A DNA stretch of 5,341 bases from Alphaproteobacteria bacterium (lineage in GTDB: Bacteria > Pseudomonadota > Alphaproteobacteria > JAJTHO01): assembly GCA_021297975.1 (NCBI GenBank), contig JAJTHO010000186.1, forward strand, positions 1 through 5,341. Reading direction: 5' to 3'. The notes below the pieces were generated by a model that saw only the letters and a program-made list of their open reading frames with translations, searched no databases and was not told the origin of the DNA. Positions within the stretch are counted from its first letter, which is position 1. Every line of letters starts with the position of its first letter. The position numbers and the translations under genes were made by a program. This document shows, piece by piece, positions 1 to 5,196 of this stretch.

Positions 1-510
1 GCGGGCAAGGCCGTTAAACCGCCCCCAGCGCCGCTGGCTGCGCGGCGACATCCGGGCGTTTATCAGCGCAACGGGGGCGCGTTTCGCGGTCTCTTGCAGC
101 ATATTCGGCCACAATTCCGATTCCACCAGCACCAGCGCGTTTGGCTGCCAATGCGCGAGAAACCGCCGCAGCCAGCGCGGGTTATCTAAGGGGGCAAACT
201 GGTGCACGGCGCGGGGCGGCAACTGGCCGCTCAGCAGCGCGGCCGCCGTGCGGGTTCCGGTTGTGATAAGGACGCTGCGGTCTTCATGCGCGGCTAAATA
301 TTGGCTTATCAGCGGCAACACCGCCTTGCTTTCGCCCACGCTGGCGGCATGAAACCAGACAAGCGTGCCCAAAGGGCGGGGCAGGGAGGGGATGCCAGTT
401 TTCTCAAGCCACCGCGCCGGGTCTTCCTTGCCTTGCCGCACGCGGAGGCGCAGCAGGAGCAGAAGCAGCGGCTCGGCAAGGGTTGTCAGCGTTTGATAGA
501 GCAACAGCAT
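1..510 (-). CDS. waaA: 3-deoxy-D-manno-octulosonic acid (Kdo) transferase, N-terminal 170 residues, cut by window edge
   Basis: WaaA (KdtA) transfers Kdo from CMP-Kdo to lipid IVA at the cytoplasmic face of the inner membrane, starting LPS core assembly. The reading frame is open from 510 to the left edge (170 codons of a family usually about 420-430). Visible marks: a hydrophobic N-terminal anchor (Leu-rich, about residues 1-22) followed by basic residues; HAASVGE at 54-60, whose Glu60 matches the family's catalytic base; TTGTRT at 83-88; ESELWPN at 130-136; and NARMS at 151-155. All are hallmarks of the glycosyltransferase N-terminal domain of Kdo transferases. The ATG at 510 is chosen because a GAGG Shine-Dalgarno (518-521) lies 7 nt upstream and the ATG overlaps the stop of the upstream acyltransferase gene (TGATG), which suggests translational coupling. 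An in-frame GTG sits one codon earlier but is worse spaced. The C-terminal CMP-Kdo-binding domain lies outside the window, so intactness cannot be judged. Confidence 0.96.
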   Translation of the reverse strand, partial: MLLLYQTLTTLAEPLLLLLLRLRVRQGKEDPARWLEKTGIPSLPRPLGTLVWFHAASVGESKAVLPLISQYLAAHEDRSVLITTGTRTAAALLSGQLPPRAVHQFAPLDNPRWLRRFLAHWQPNALVLVESELWPNMLQETAKRAPVALINARMSPRSQRRWGRFNGLAR

Positions 511-1208
511 CACGCCGCCTCAATCGGCACAAACCCCAACGCCGCATCCACACTCGCCGCCAGCGCGTTCATCCGCCCCTCAAACACTAGCCGCAACCGC
601 TCCAGCTCATCGGCGTCTGCATCCCTCGGCACACTCAAAGGCTCTCCATACGCTGTAATCCCCCGGCTAAACGGGAAGATAATCAAAAATCTGTCCCAGG
701 TGTTCAGCACACGCCGCCGGGAAATGCTCGCCGCTGTGGGATAGAGCAGCGCGCCGCTTTTTTGCGCCAAGAGCAGCGGGGTCAGCGTCATCCGCTGCCG
801 GGGGCCCTTGGGGCCATCGGGCGTAAAGCCAATGTTGCCGCCGTTTTTCAACGTGCTGAGCATGGTGCGAAACGCGCCCAGGCCGCCCTTTTTGCGCTCA
901 ACATAAATATTCTTAAGCCCCAGATGGTTAATCACCGTCCCCGCCAAAACCCCATCCCGGTGGGCGGATTGAACCATGTAAAACGGTTTGGGCAGCATTT
1001 CCTGCCACGGATAGCTCATCAGCATCAGCCGGTTATGCCAGAAACAGGCGATAATCGGCGCCTCGTTCGCCTTAATCGCGTCGCGCTGAGGCGTTCCCCA
1101 CAGTTCCCAGCGGGTCGTGCGGTAGACAACCCGCAGATACACCGCGCCCAGCGCAGCAAGCAGTCTGCGCGTGCGGGTGTGGTTGAGGATGCGTTTTATG
1201 ACGGCCAT
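510..1208 (-). CDS. DUF374-family lysophospholipid acyltransferase-like protein
   Basis: This 232-residue protein belongs to the DUF374 branch of the glycerolipid/lysophospholipid acyltransferase superfamily, often found beside waaA in alphaproteobacteria. Its probable role is acyl transfer in lipid A or phospholipid synthesis at the inner membrane; the exact substrate is not known from sequence. Marks in order: a basic N-terminus; FWHNR at 56-60; SAHRDG at 81-86, the family's conserved His-Arg-Asp block; a GG-containing block around 108-114 where many relatives have RGSS and this one has ERKKGGLGAF; DGPKGPR at 131-137; and NTWDRF at 169-174, followed by a PFSRG stretch. Length is normal for the family. 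The ATG at 1208 has no clear Shine-Dalgarno upstream. The stop overlaps the waaA start by one base, so the two form an operon. The first 12 codons and upstream region lie in a 75-bp direct repeat created next to the desaturase insertion. The gene therefore kept its coding sequence, but its original far-upstream region was displaced about 1.1 kb. Confidence 0.92.
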   Translation of the reverse strand: MAVIKRILNHTRTRRLLAALGAVYLRVVYRTTRWELWGTPQRDAIKANEAPIIACFWHNRLMLMSYPWQEMLPKPFYMVQSAHRDGVLAGTVINHLGLKNIYVERKKGGLGAFRTMLSTLKNGGNIGFTPDGPKGPRQRMTLTPLLLAQKSGALLYPTAASISRRRVLNTWDRFLIIFPFSRGITAYGEPLSVPRDADADELERLRLVFEGRMNALAASVDAALGFVPIEAA

Positions 1209-1246
1209 TGATAGAGGTGGTAGACCAGCCTAGAGTGGATGGCTAG
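1172..1246. repeat. 75-bp direct repeat, left copy (5' end of DUF374 gene plus upstream region)
   Basis: Matches 2255-2329 in the same orientation at a constant offset of 1083 bp, with mismatches only at 1174 (C/T), 1192 (C/T) and 1238 (G/T), so 72 of 75 bases agree. It covers codons 1-12 of the minus-strand DUF374 gene and 38 bp upstream. Identity stops sharply after CTAG at 1246. The two copies bracket the desaturase segment. This looks like a long target duplication or a homologous-integration scar rather than an insertion-sequence target repeat, which is normally under about 15 bp. Confidence 0.95.
1208..1236 (+). promoter_or_regulatory. Candidate promoter in left repeat, pointing at the desaturase
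   Basis: TTGATA (1208-1213), a 17-bp spacer, then TAGAGT (1231-1236). This is identical to the candidate ogt promoter in the right repeat copy. In this copy it faces the desaturase start about 110 bp downstream, so the duplication may have supplied the acquired gene with a host promoter. The -10 is weak and no experiment supports it. It overlaps the divergent DUF374 start codon. Confidence 0.35.
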
Positions 1247-1342
1247 TCAGAGTTTTTGCCCGATTTTTGTCTGCAACGTCGCATTTTCAAAAAAGAAAGC
1301 AAAGAAGCTGCAAAGGCCAAGCAAAATAGAAAAGTGGAGTAG
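1247..1342 (+). pseudogene. Possible truncated 3' end of a donor gene upstream of the desaturase
   Basis: Starting exactly at the first base after the left repeat, one plus-strand frame is open for 31 codons to a TAG at 1340-1342, just 3 nt before the desaturase ATG. The encoded tail reads like a real protein C-terminus: FLPDF, a basic LQRRIFKK stretch, then a Lys/Ala/Glu-rich helix-like end. The desaturase Shine-Dalgarno (GGAG, 1336-1339) lies inside its last codons, as in tightly packed operons. An in-frame TAG at 1244-1246 ends the frame upstream, within the repeat, so it cannot be translated as part of a longer protein here. I infer that the capture event cut a two-gene donor operon inside its first gene. 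The family is not recognisable. A competing minus-strand reading (34 codons, 1243-1347) also exists. Confidence 0.35.
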
Positions 1343-1345
1343 CTC

Positions 1346-2248
1346 ATGATGCAGCCCGTTCTTCGAGTAAATGGCTCGGATGCCTCAGCTACCGATGGAC
1401 AGCCCGTTCTGGATATTAACAAAGCTGCATGGAATTGGTGGATGATTGCGGGCGCTATTGTTCTCGCTCCTTTAACATTTACTTGGGGTGCATTCCTGAT
1501 GTTTTGCATTCTGACATACTTTTCGCTGCTTATCGGGCACAGCGCCGGAATGCATCGCATGATGATTCATAGGACTTATCAATGTCCTAAATGGCTTGAA
1601 CGGCTGCTCATATATATTGGTGTCCTCGTTGGCATGGCGGGCCCATTTAGTATATTGCGCATACATGATGTACGCGACTGGGCGCAGCGCCAACAGGAGT
1701 GCCATGATTTTTTTGCGCACAGACGCAGCTATTGGCAAGATATTGTATGGCAACTCACATACCGCTTTGAATTTATGCGGCCACCTCAATTCATAATCGA
1801 AGATGAACTGGCGCAGGATCGTTGGTATCAATTTTTTGAAGCGACATGGAAATTTCATCAAGTGCCGTTGGCAATACTATTGTATCTTGTTGGCGGGTGG
1901 TCATGGGTTGTATGGGGAATATTTGTTCGGATATCCGTTAGTATTGTCGGTCATTGGACAATTACCTATTTCTGCCACAATCCCGGACCCGGCAAATGGC
2001 GTGTGAAAGGAGCCAGCGTCCAAGCATCAAATATTCCGGGGCTGGGCATTATTACTTACGGAGAATGCTGGCATAATAATCATCATGCATTTCCGGAGTC
2101 CGCACGTATAGGTCTAGAAAAAGGTCAGCTTGATCCGTCGTGGACATTTATCCATTGGTTGGAGAAGATGGGGCTGGCAAAAAATGTTGGACTGCCACGT
2201 ACCCTCCATCAACAGGAAGATTTGATGCTTGCAGAGATGCAGCTCTGA
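1346..2248 (+). CDS. Membrane fatty acid (acyl-CoA/acyl-lipid type) desaturase
   Basis: This 300-residue integral membrane protein is related to the Delta9 acyl-CoA desaturase/OLE1 group, which uses a di-iron centre to introduce a double bond into a fatty acyl chain. Histidine clusters: GHSAGMHRMMIHR at 64-76 (with the HX4H box, His70/His75); IHDVRDWAQRQ at 106-116 followed by CHDFFAHR at 119-126; GHW and CHN at 202-204 and 210-212; and the C-terminal WHNNHH at 242-247. The second cluster lacks the textbook HXXHH spacing. I recall the HD-x-RDWAQR form from a bacterial subgroup of the family, so it is probably a subgroup trait and not damage. Hydrophobic membrane segments lie about 31-64, 86-104 and 173-202. 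Two adjacent ATGs (1346, 1349) both fit GGAG at 1336-1339 (6 or 9 nt). The gene is A+T-rich compared with its neighbours and is bracketed by a direct repeat, so it was probably acquired. Chain position and substrate cannot be told from sequence. Confidence 0.92.
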   Translation: MMQPVLRVNGSDASATDGQPVLDINKAAWNWWMIAGAIVLAPLTFTWGAFLMFCILTYFSLLIGHSAGMHRMMIHRTYQCPKWLERLLIYIGVLVGMAGPFSILRIHDVRDWAQRQQECHDFFAHRRSYWQDIVWQLTYRFEFMRPPQFIIEDELAQDRWYQFFEATWKFHQVPLAILLYLVGGWSWVVWGIFVRISVSIVGHWTITYFCHNPGPGKWRVKGASVQASNIPGLGIITYGECWHNNHHAFPESARIGLEKGQLDPSWTFIHWLEKMGLAKNVGLPRTLHQQEDLMLAEMQL

Positions 2249-2254
2249 AACAGT

Positions 2255-2291
2255 TGTGGGTGTGGTTGAGGATGTGTTTTATGACGGCCAT
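2255..2291 (-). pseudogene. Vestigial 5' end of DUF374 gene (12 codons)
   Basis: Reading minus from ATG at 2291, the codons give MAVIKHILNHTH, matching the intact gene's MAVIKRILNHTR apart from two Arg to His changes. At the repeat edge the match ends and the frame runs into the antisense of the desaturase 3' end. It is a by-product of the duplication, not a gene. Confidence 0.8.
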
Positions 2292-2319
2292 TGATAGAGG
2301 TGGTAGACCAGCCTAGAGT
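2291..2319 (+). promoter_or_regulatory. Candidate ogt promoter within right repeat
   Basis: TTGATA (2291-2296), a 17-bp spacer and TAGAGT (2314-2319), giving a start near 2326 and a leader of about 13 nt before the ogt ATG. That leader holds the Shine-Dalgarno AGGGGG (2328-2333), 5 nt from the ATG. The -35 matches the sigma70 consensus in 4 of 6 positions; the -10 is poor. It is supported mainly by geometry. Confidence 0.4.
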
Positions 2320-2338
2320 GTATGGCTAGGGGGCTTTT

Positions 2339-2878
2339 ATGACTGCAGTTTTACACCTTGACCTACCCTTTGGCGCATTGCGCCTTGTGGCCGATGATGA
2401 TGCGCTGCTGCGTCTTGATTTTTCAGTCGTTTCAGGGCGCAAGCGCGGCAGCGTCGCCGCCGAAAAGATTTTAGGGCAAACGGTTGAGGCGCTAACCGCG
2501 TATGCCGCGGGCGAGACGGCGCTTTCCCTGCCGCCACTCCGCCCGCTCGGCACAGCGTTTCAGCAGCAGGTCTGGCAGGCACTGCTGGACATCCCCTTCG
2601 GTGAAACGCGCAGTTACGGCCAGATTGCGGCGCAGCTTGGCAGGCCATCCGCCAGCCGGGCAGTGGGCATGGCCTGCGGCCGCAATCCGATTGCGGTGCT
2701 CATTCCCTGTCACCGGGTGGTGGGCAGTACCGGCGCGCTCACTGGCTATGCTGGCGGGATCGCGTTTAAGCAGGCGTTACTTCGTCATGAAGGGGTTGTT
2801 TTGCCGCGCTCTTTACAGCAGACCGCGCCGCTTTTTTCTCCGGAAACCATGACGACACGTCGGTTTGCCAGTCAATAA
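2339..2878 (+). CDS. ogt: Methylated-DNA--[protein]-cysteine S-methyltransferase
   Basis: This is a suicide DNA-repair protein that moves the alkyl group from O6-alkylguanine (and O4-alkylthymine) to its own cysteine. The 179 residues show a short N-terminal domain (about 1-70), then the conserved C-terminal domain: Tyr93 in RSYGQIA; RAVG at 107-110 (the arginine finger of the DNA-binding helix); the active-site PCHRV at 123-127 with Cys124 as methyl acceptor; and the closing TGYAGG...KQALLRHEG block at 135-152. No Ada-type regulatory domain is present, so it fits the Ogt/MGMT class; the symbol distinguishes it only loosely from other single-domain members. The ATG at 2339 follows AGGGGG by 5 nt. 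Family members normally end soon after the HEG block; here about 27 extra residues follow. Most of that tail, plus the end of the conserved block, lies antisense to the 3' end of vapC (113-bp convergent overlap). Confidence 0.95.
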   Translation: MTAVLHLDLPFGALRLVADDDALLRLDFSVVSGRKRGSVAAEKILGQTVEALTAYAAGETALSLPPLRPLGTAFQQQVWQALLDIPFGETRSYGQIAAQLGRPSASRAVGMACGRNPIAVLIPCHRVVGSTGALTGYAGGIAFKQALLRHEGVVLPRSLQQTAPLFSPETMTTRRFASQ

Positions 2879-3269
2879 CGGTGAGATCGGGCAAAAACTG
2901 GTATTCATCGGGGGTGCGGGTAACGAGGGTCAGGTTGTGCGCCTTAGCCGTTGCGCCTATAAGCAATTGATAATGCCCAACAATCTTCCCGGACAGCTTA
3001 ATATAATCGCGGTAGGAGGCGGCAACCGGGGCAACGATGCTGTCAAACGGCAAGACGCGCCAATGCTGGCTGAGGAAGGCATAGAGTGCCCGGTCGTTAT
3101 CCAGCCGCTTGCTGGGGTTTATCAGTCCGGCCTGCAGCTCAAAATCGCTGATGGCGGAAATGGCCAGCGCGCGGGGGTCATGGTGTTCAATTTGAATCAG
3201 CGTGCTCACATCGCGGGCAAACAAATCGGTCAGGGTGCTGGTGTCGATAAGGTGGGTCAGGACGGTCAT
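2766..3269 (-). CDS. vapC: VapC-like PIN-domain toxin with C-terminal extension and one missing acidic residue
   Basis: VapC toxins are PIN-domain ribonucleases held inactive by VapB. Visible PIN features: LIDTSTL with Asp9; SDFELQAGL with Glu44; and a C-terminal stretch VGHYQLLIGATAKAHNLTLVTRTPDEYQFLPDL at about 98-129 (broken here as VGHYQLLIGATAKAHN / LTLVTRTPDEYQFLPDL), which corresponds to the usual GPYDLLIAATALAHNLTLVTRN pattern (GPYDLLIAATA / LAHNLTLVTRN). At the position of the third catalytic Asp this protein has Gln101 (codon CAA, two changes from GAT/GAC), and the TRN motif reads TRTPDEY. Activity may be reduced or use other acids such as Asp121. The PIN fold should end near Trp134; residues 135-167 are a Lys/Ala-rich tail encoded antisense to ogt. 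The start ATG overlaps the vapB stop (ATGA), and GGAGG (3277-3281) sits 7 nt upstream, so it is translationally coupled to the antitoxin. Confidence 0.85.
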   Translation of the reverse strand: MTVLTHLIDTSTLTDLFARDVSTLIQIEHHDPRALAISAISDFELQAGLINPSKRLDNDRALYAFLSQHWRVLPFDSIVAPVAASYRDYIKLSGKIVGHYQLLIGATAKAHNLTLVTRTPDEYQFLPDLTVIDWQTDVSSWFPEKKAARSAVKSAAKQPLHDEVTPA

Positions 3270-3508
3270 GCTGTGGCCTCCGCAAACGTCGTCAATTCTT
3301 TGCGGTGCGCTTCGAAAGGCGGCAGATTACCGCCATCGCCGAGCTGGGTCAGGATATGCGGCCAGCCCTCAACGTGCTCTGCTTCGCCGCTGCGCAGCCA
3401 GCGTTCCACCGCCTCGCGAATCGCGGCGTTGCGCTTTTTTCCTTGCTCTTTGGCTTTGTCTTCGAGGGCTTTGAGCAGCGGCGGCTCAAGATATATGGAT
3501 ATATTCAT
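3266..3508 (-). CDS. vapB: Ribbon-helix-helix antitoxin, VapB/CopG type
   Basis: This 80-residue antitoxin has an N-terminal ribbon-helix-helix DNA-binding fold: strand MNISIYL (1-7), helix about 9-23 (PPLLKALEDKAKEQG) and helix about 26-39 (RNAAIREAVERWLR). The remaining 40 residues (containing WPHILTQLGDGG and PPFEAHRKEL) are the likely toxin-binding arm. Known members of this class bind operator palindromes as dimers and repress their own operon, while the C-terminal part wraps and inhibits the PIN toxin. It lies directly before vapC with a 4-bp ATGA overlap, the classic antitoxin-first order. The ATG at 3508 has a GAGGAG Shine-Dalgarno (3512-3517) only 3 nt away from the end of the motif, closer than usual but still usable. 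A perfect palindrome at 3565-3584 upstream is a good operator candidate. Confidence 0.88.
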   Translation of the reverse strand: MNISIYLEPPLLKALEDKAKEQGKKRNAAIREAVERWLRSGEAEHVEGWPHILTQLGDGGNLPPFEAHRKELTTFAEATA

Positions 3509-3564
3509 GCGCTCCTCAGCCCGGCGCGGTTCTAATGTTAGCCGAAGTACCCGCGCAGCGTGTA

Positions 3565-3584
3565 TAATATAACATGTTATATTA
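3565..3584. promoter_or_regulatory. Perfect 20-bp palindrome, probable VapB operator
   Basis: TAATATAACA followed by TGTTATATTA is exactly self-complementary over 20 bp. It lies 57 bp upstream of the vapB start and 27 bp past the protease stop. It overlaps the candidate vapBC -10 and spacer, where a ribbon-helix-helix antitoxin would be expected to repress. Lacking G+C pairs (only the central CATG has any) and a U-tract, it is not a credible terminator. Binding by this VapB is inferred. Confidence 0.6.
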
Positions 3585-3593
3585 CATGGGCAA
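3566..3593 (-). promoter_or_regulatory. Candidate vapBC promoter
   Basis: On the minus strand, TTGCCC (3593-3588) is followed by 16 bp and TATATT (3571-3566); an alternative -10, TATTAT, lies at 3569-3564 with an 18-bp spacer. Transcription would start near 3558, leaving a leader of about 50 nt before vapB. The overlap with the palindrome fits autorepression. Confidence 0.45.
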
Positions 3594-3610
3594 GGGATAT
3601 GAAGCGACGG

Positions 3611-5185
3611 TTAGCGCTGCTGCTGTCCATTTTTTAAGGCGTGCAAATACGTTGCAAGATTGCCAACGGGTTGTTCGATCAGAGGGCGGCGAATATCGAG
3701 GGTGCTGTTCGTGGCGGCGGCATAGTGCAGGGCGGTGTGTAGATCCGTTGGTATAAATTTTCGAACAATAGCCTCACGCGCCATTGCCGTGGGTGCGGCG
3801 AGTGATGTGCCGCCCCAAGTTGGCAGAGTGGTTGCTCTTAAAGAGCCATCATCAGCCTGTGAAAAGAGAATTGGTACATTGCCGCTTCTTAAGAATCTGT
3901 CACTCTTATTGTCATATAAAACATAGGTTTTATGGGGCTGCTGCGCTATCGCCGCTAAATCAGCACGCAGCTGAGGGGTGAGAGCCATTAAATCCATGGC
4001 ATCCTTTAGGGGGTATAATTTTTCTGCTTCGGGTGCATTGGGGGTAACACTAAGGGCGCTGAAAATGAAGTTATTTTGCTTAAATACCGCAATATCTGCG
4101 GGTGTTGCGAACAGTGCATTATTCGTTTGGCTTGTGGCAAGAGCGCGGTCTAACAGTTGCCCTTGATGCGCAGTAAACACGCGTGGTTCCGTTGTTGGCC
4201 GAAAGTAACTATCGGTCAAGGTGGTGGTGTTTGAATTGACCGCGCCGTTTGTTTTTATGGGTTGTGAAAGTGTAAAGGGTGTAATACGGCCAGAAACGGC
4301 GCTTGCAAGGAATGTTGCGGCGGTATTCAGCGCTGTTTGGTAGGCAATTTGGGGAAAAGCATCACGCGGCTCTATGCTGCGCTGAAGTGATGCAACATGA
4401 TAAATTTTGGGGTGCTGTATAAGGCTGTACAACGAAAATTTTTTTTCGGAATCGACGTTGTCTGTGGACAAGAAAAACCCCAGTTCGGCCTTCTCAGCAA
4501 GTCTGCTAAGAAGGGGGATTGTTCCTTTTGTATCCTGCAACGCATACAAATCCGTATCGACGCGTTCTTCTGCATCTTTGGGCGATAAGCCGTTCTCTTG
4601 ATAGTAAAATTGCAGCATCTGGCGGTATTGCTCAACATTGCCATCCTCAATAAGACGCAGAATAGTGCTGCTGTGTTCAGCCAGATTGTCTTTGGTCACC
4701 GTCGTTGATTCTTGGTTGTATTCAGATAAAATTCTGCTCATTGCCCCATATTCAAAATCCCAGCCGAGTGAAAAATTAGCCGCCGTGATGGTCTCGTTTT
4801 GCGCTAGAGCCGATTGTATACTCGCGTTAAGTTTACCGCCCTTTATGTTATAAAAGGTGACGCGGTACAGGCCATCTCCTGGTGCGCCCAAGGTGCGCAT
4901 AATAGCCGGGATCACAAAGCCGGGGCCGTGGGAGTAATTCGTGTCTTCGAGCGGCGTAGCATAGTCGAAAACAAGAATATTGAGCGGTTTTTCACCCGGA
5001 CGCAGGGTATAGCGCGGAGGGTGTTGCAGGGTAGCAAGCGGGGTTGTTGACTCGATGGTCGGGTTAATGATCGGTGTTATGGTTTCTTGGGCGGCAGCGC
5101 GGGGTGCAAAAGTAGTAAACGCAAAGGCAGCAAGGGTAGTCGTTGCTGCCAAGGAAAGAAAGCCAGGGTGTGGACGGTTTTTCAT
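3611..5185 (-). CDS. Exported, highly divergent subtilisin-like (S8) serine peptidase, predicted
   Basis: The 524-residue protein begins with a clear signal peptide: Lys2/Arg4, a hydrophobic stretch at about 9-27, and an Ala30-Ala31-Ala32 site before Gln33. The mature part carries subtilase-like landmarks in the right order. LNILVFDYA with Asp74 matches the catalytic Asp strand. SHGPGFVIPAI with His86 matches the HGTxVAgii block. ANFSLG (136-141) resembles the NMSLG strand. LGFFLSTDN with Asn243 fits the position of the oxyanion AAGN, followed by KIYHVASLQ, like VItVGAv. GGTSLAAP (458-465) with Ser461 matches the GTSMAAP nucleophile motif. Odd points: Asp and His are only 12 residues apart (about 30 is usual), a helix-rich insertion of about 70 residues lies before Asn243, about 150 extra residues lie before Ser461, and there is no room for an I9-type propeptide. 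I infer a periplasmic or secreted protease; a family reading from motifs alone could be wrong. The gene is more A+T-rich than waaA or ogt. Its own strong promoter lies immediately upstream, and it lacks a Shine-Dalgarno. Confidence 0.7.
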   Translation of the reverse strand: MKNRPHPGFLSLAATTTLAAFAFTTFAPRAAAQETITPIINPTIESTTPLATLQHPPRYTLRPGEKPLNILVFDYATPLEDTNYSHGPGFVIPAIMRTLGAPGDGLYRVTFYNIKGGKLNASIQSALAQNETITAANFSLGWDFEYGAMSRILSEYNQESTTVTKDNLAEHSSTILRLIEDGNVEQYRQMLQFYYQENGLSPKDAEERVDTDLYALQDTKGTIPLLSRLAEKAELGFFLSTDNVDSEKKFSLYSLIQHPKIYHVASLQRSIEPRDAFPQIAYQTALNTAATFLASAVSGRITPFTLSQPIKTNGAVNSNTTTLTDSYFRPTTEPRVFTAHQGQLLDRALATSQTNNALFATPADIAVFKQNNFIFSALSVTPNAPEAEKLYPLKDAMDLMALTPQLRADLAAIAQQPHKTYVLYDNKSDRFLRSGNVPILFSQADDGSLRATTLPTWGGTSLAAPTAMAREAIVRKFIPTDLHTALHYAAATNSTLDIRRPLIEQPVGNLATYLHALKNGQQQR

Positions 5186-5196
5186 TGCTGAGAATT

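Larger units (their letters stand above)
1247..2254 (+). mobile_element. Inserted segment carrying one desaturase gene, no transposase
   Basis: The 1008 bp between the repeat copies contain a cut-off 3' gene end, the complete desaturase gene and 6 further bases. Composition is clearly more A+T-rich than the flanks: the line from 1561 has 23 G+C in 60, against 34 in 60 for the line from 601 in the DUF374 gene. No transposase, integrase, inverted terminal repeats or tRNA is visible. Removing it with one repeat copy restores a plain divergent DUF374/ogt arrangement, which I infer to be the ancestral state. Possible routes are single-crossover integration of a circle sharing the repeat, or end-joining capture at a staggered break. 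Confidence 0.6.
2255..2329. repeat. 75-bp direct repeat, right copy (duplicate of 1172-1246)
   Basis: This is the second copy, starting 6 bp after the desaturase stop and ending in the ogt Shine-Dalgarno run. It holds the candidate ogt promoter and a dead copy of the DUF374 start. The three differences from the left copy imply either divergence since duplication or a donor sequence that was already slightly different. One of them (the base paired with 1192) would change codon 6 of the DUF374 fragment from CGC to CAC (Arg to His), as expected of a copy no longer under selection. Confidence 0.95.

Noticed and set aside
301..744. A 147-codon plus-strand open frame across waaA/DUF374.
   Set aside because: It lies antisense to conserved motifs of two genes in GC-rich DNA, where such shadows are common, and shows no protein-like features.
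1243..1347. A 34-codon minus-strand frame that looks like a small membrane protein (hydrophobic start, Lys-rich end).
   Set aside because: Its ATG overlaps the desaturase start antisense, it has no Shine-Dalgarno, and it would cross the repeat junction. The plus-strand cut-off gene reading explains the same bases better. Not fully excluded.
1172..2329. Reading the repeat-flanked segment as an insertion sequence or integron cassette.
   Set aside because: No transposase or integrase, terminal inverted repeats, or attC-like site is visible, and the repeat derives from the host gene next door.
2805..2840. GC-rich sequence plus a TTTTTT run near the end of ogt as a terminator.
   Set aside because: The GC-rich parts are direct (CCGCGC twice) and not inverted, so no stem forms. 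It lies within coding sequence of both genes.
3491..3504. ATATAT-GG-ATATAT at the start of vapB as an operator.
   Set aside because: It encodes part of the antitoxin's first strand and is simple A/T alternation; the perfect 20-bp palindrome upstream is a better operator.
2865..3572. A 235-codon plus-strand open frame opposite vapBC.
   Set aside because: It is antisense to two recognisable, well-linked genes with good start signals, and its translation shows no family features, so it is a shadow frame.
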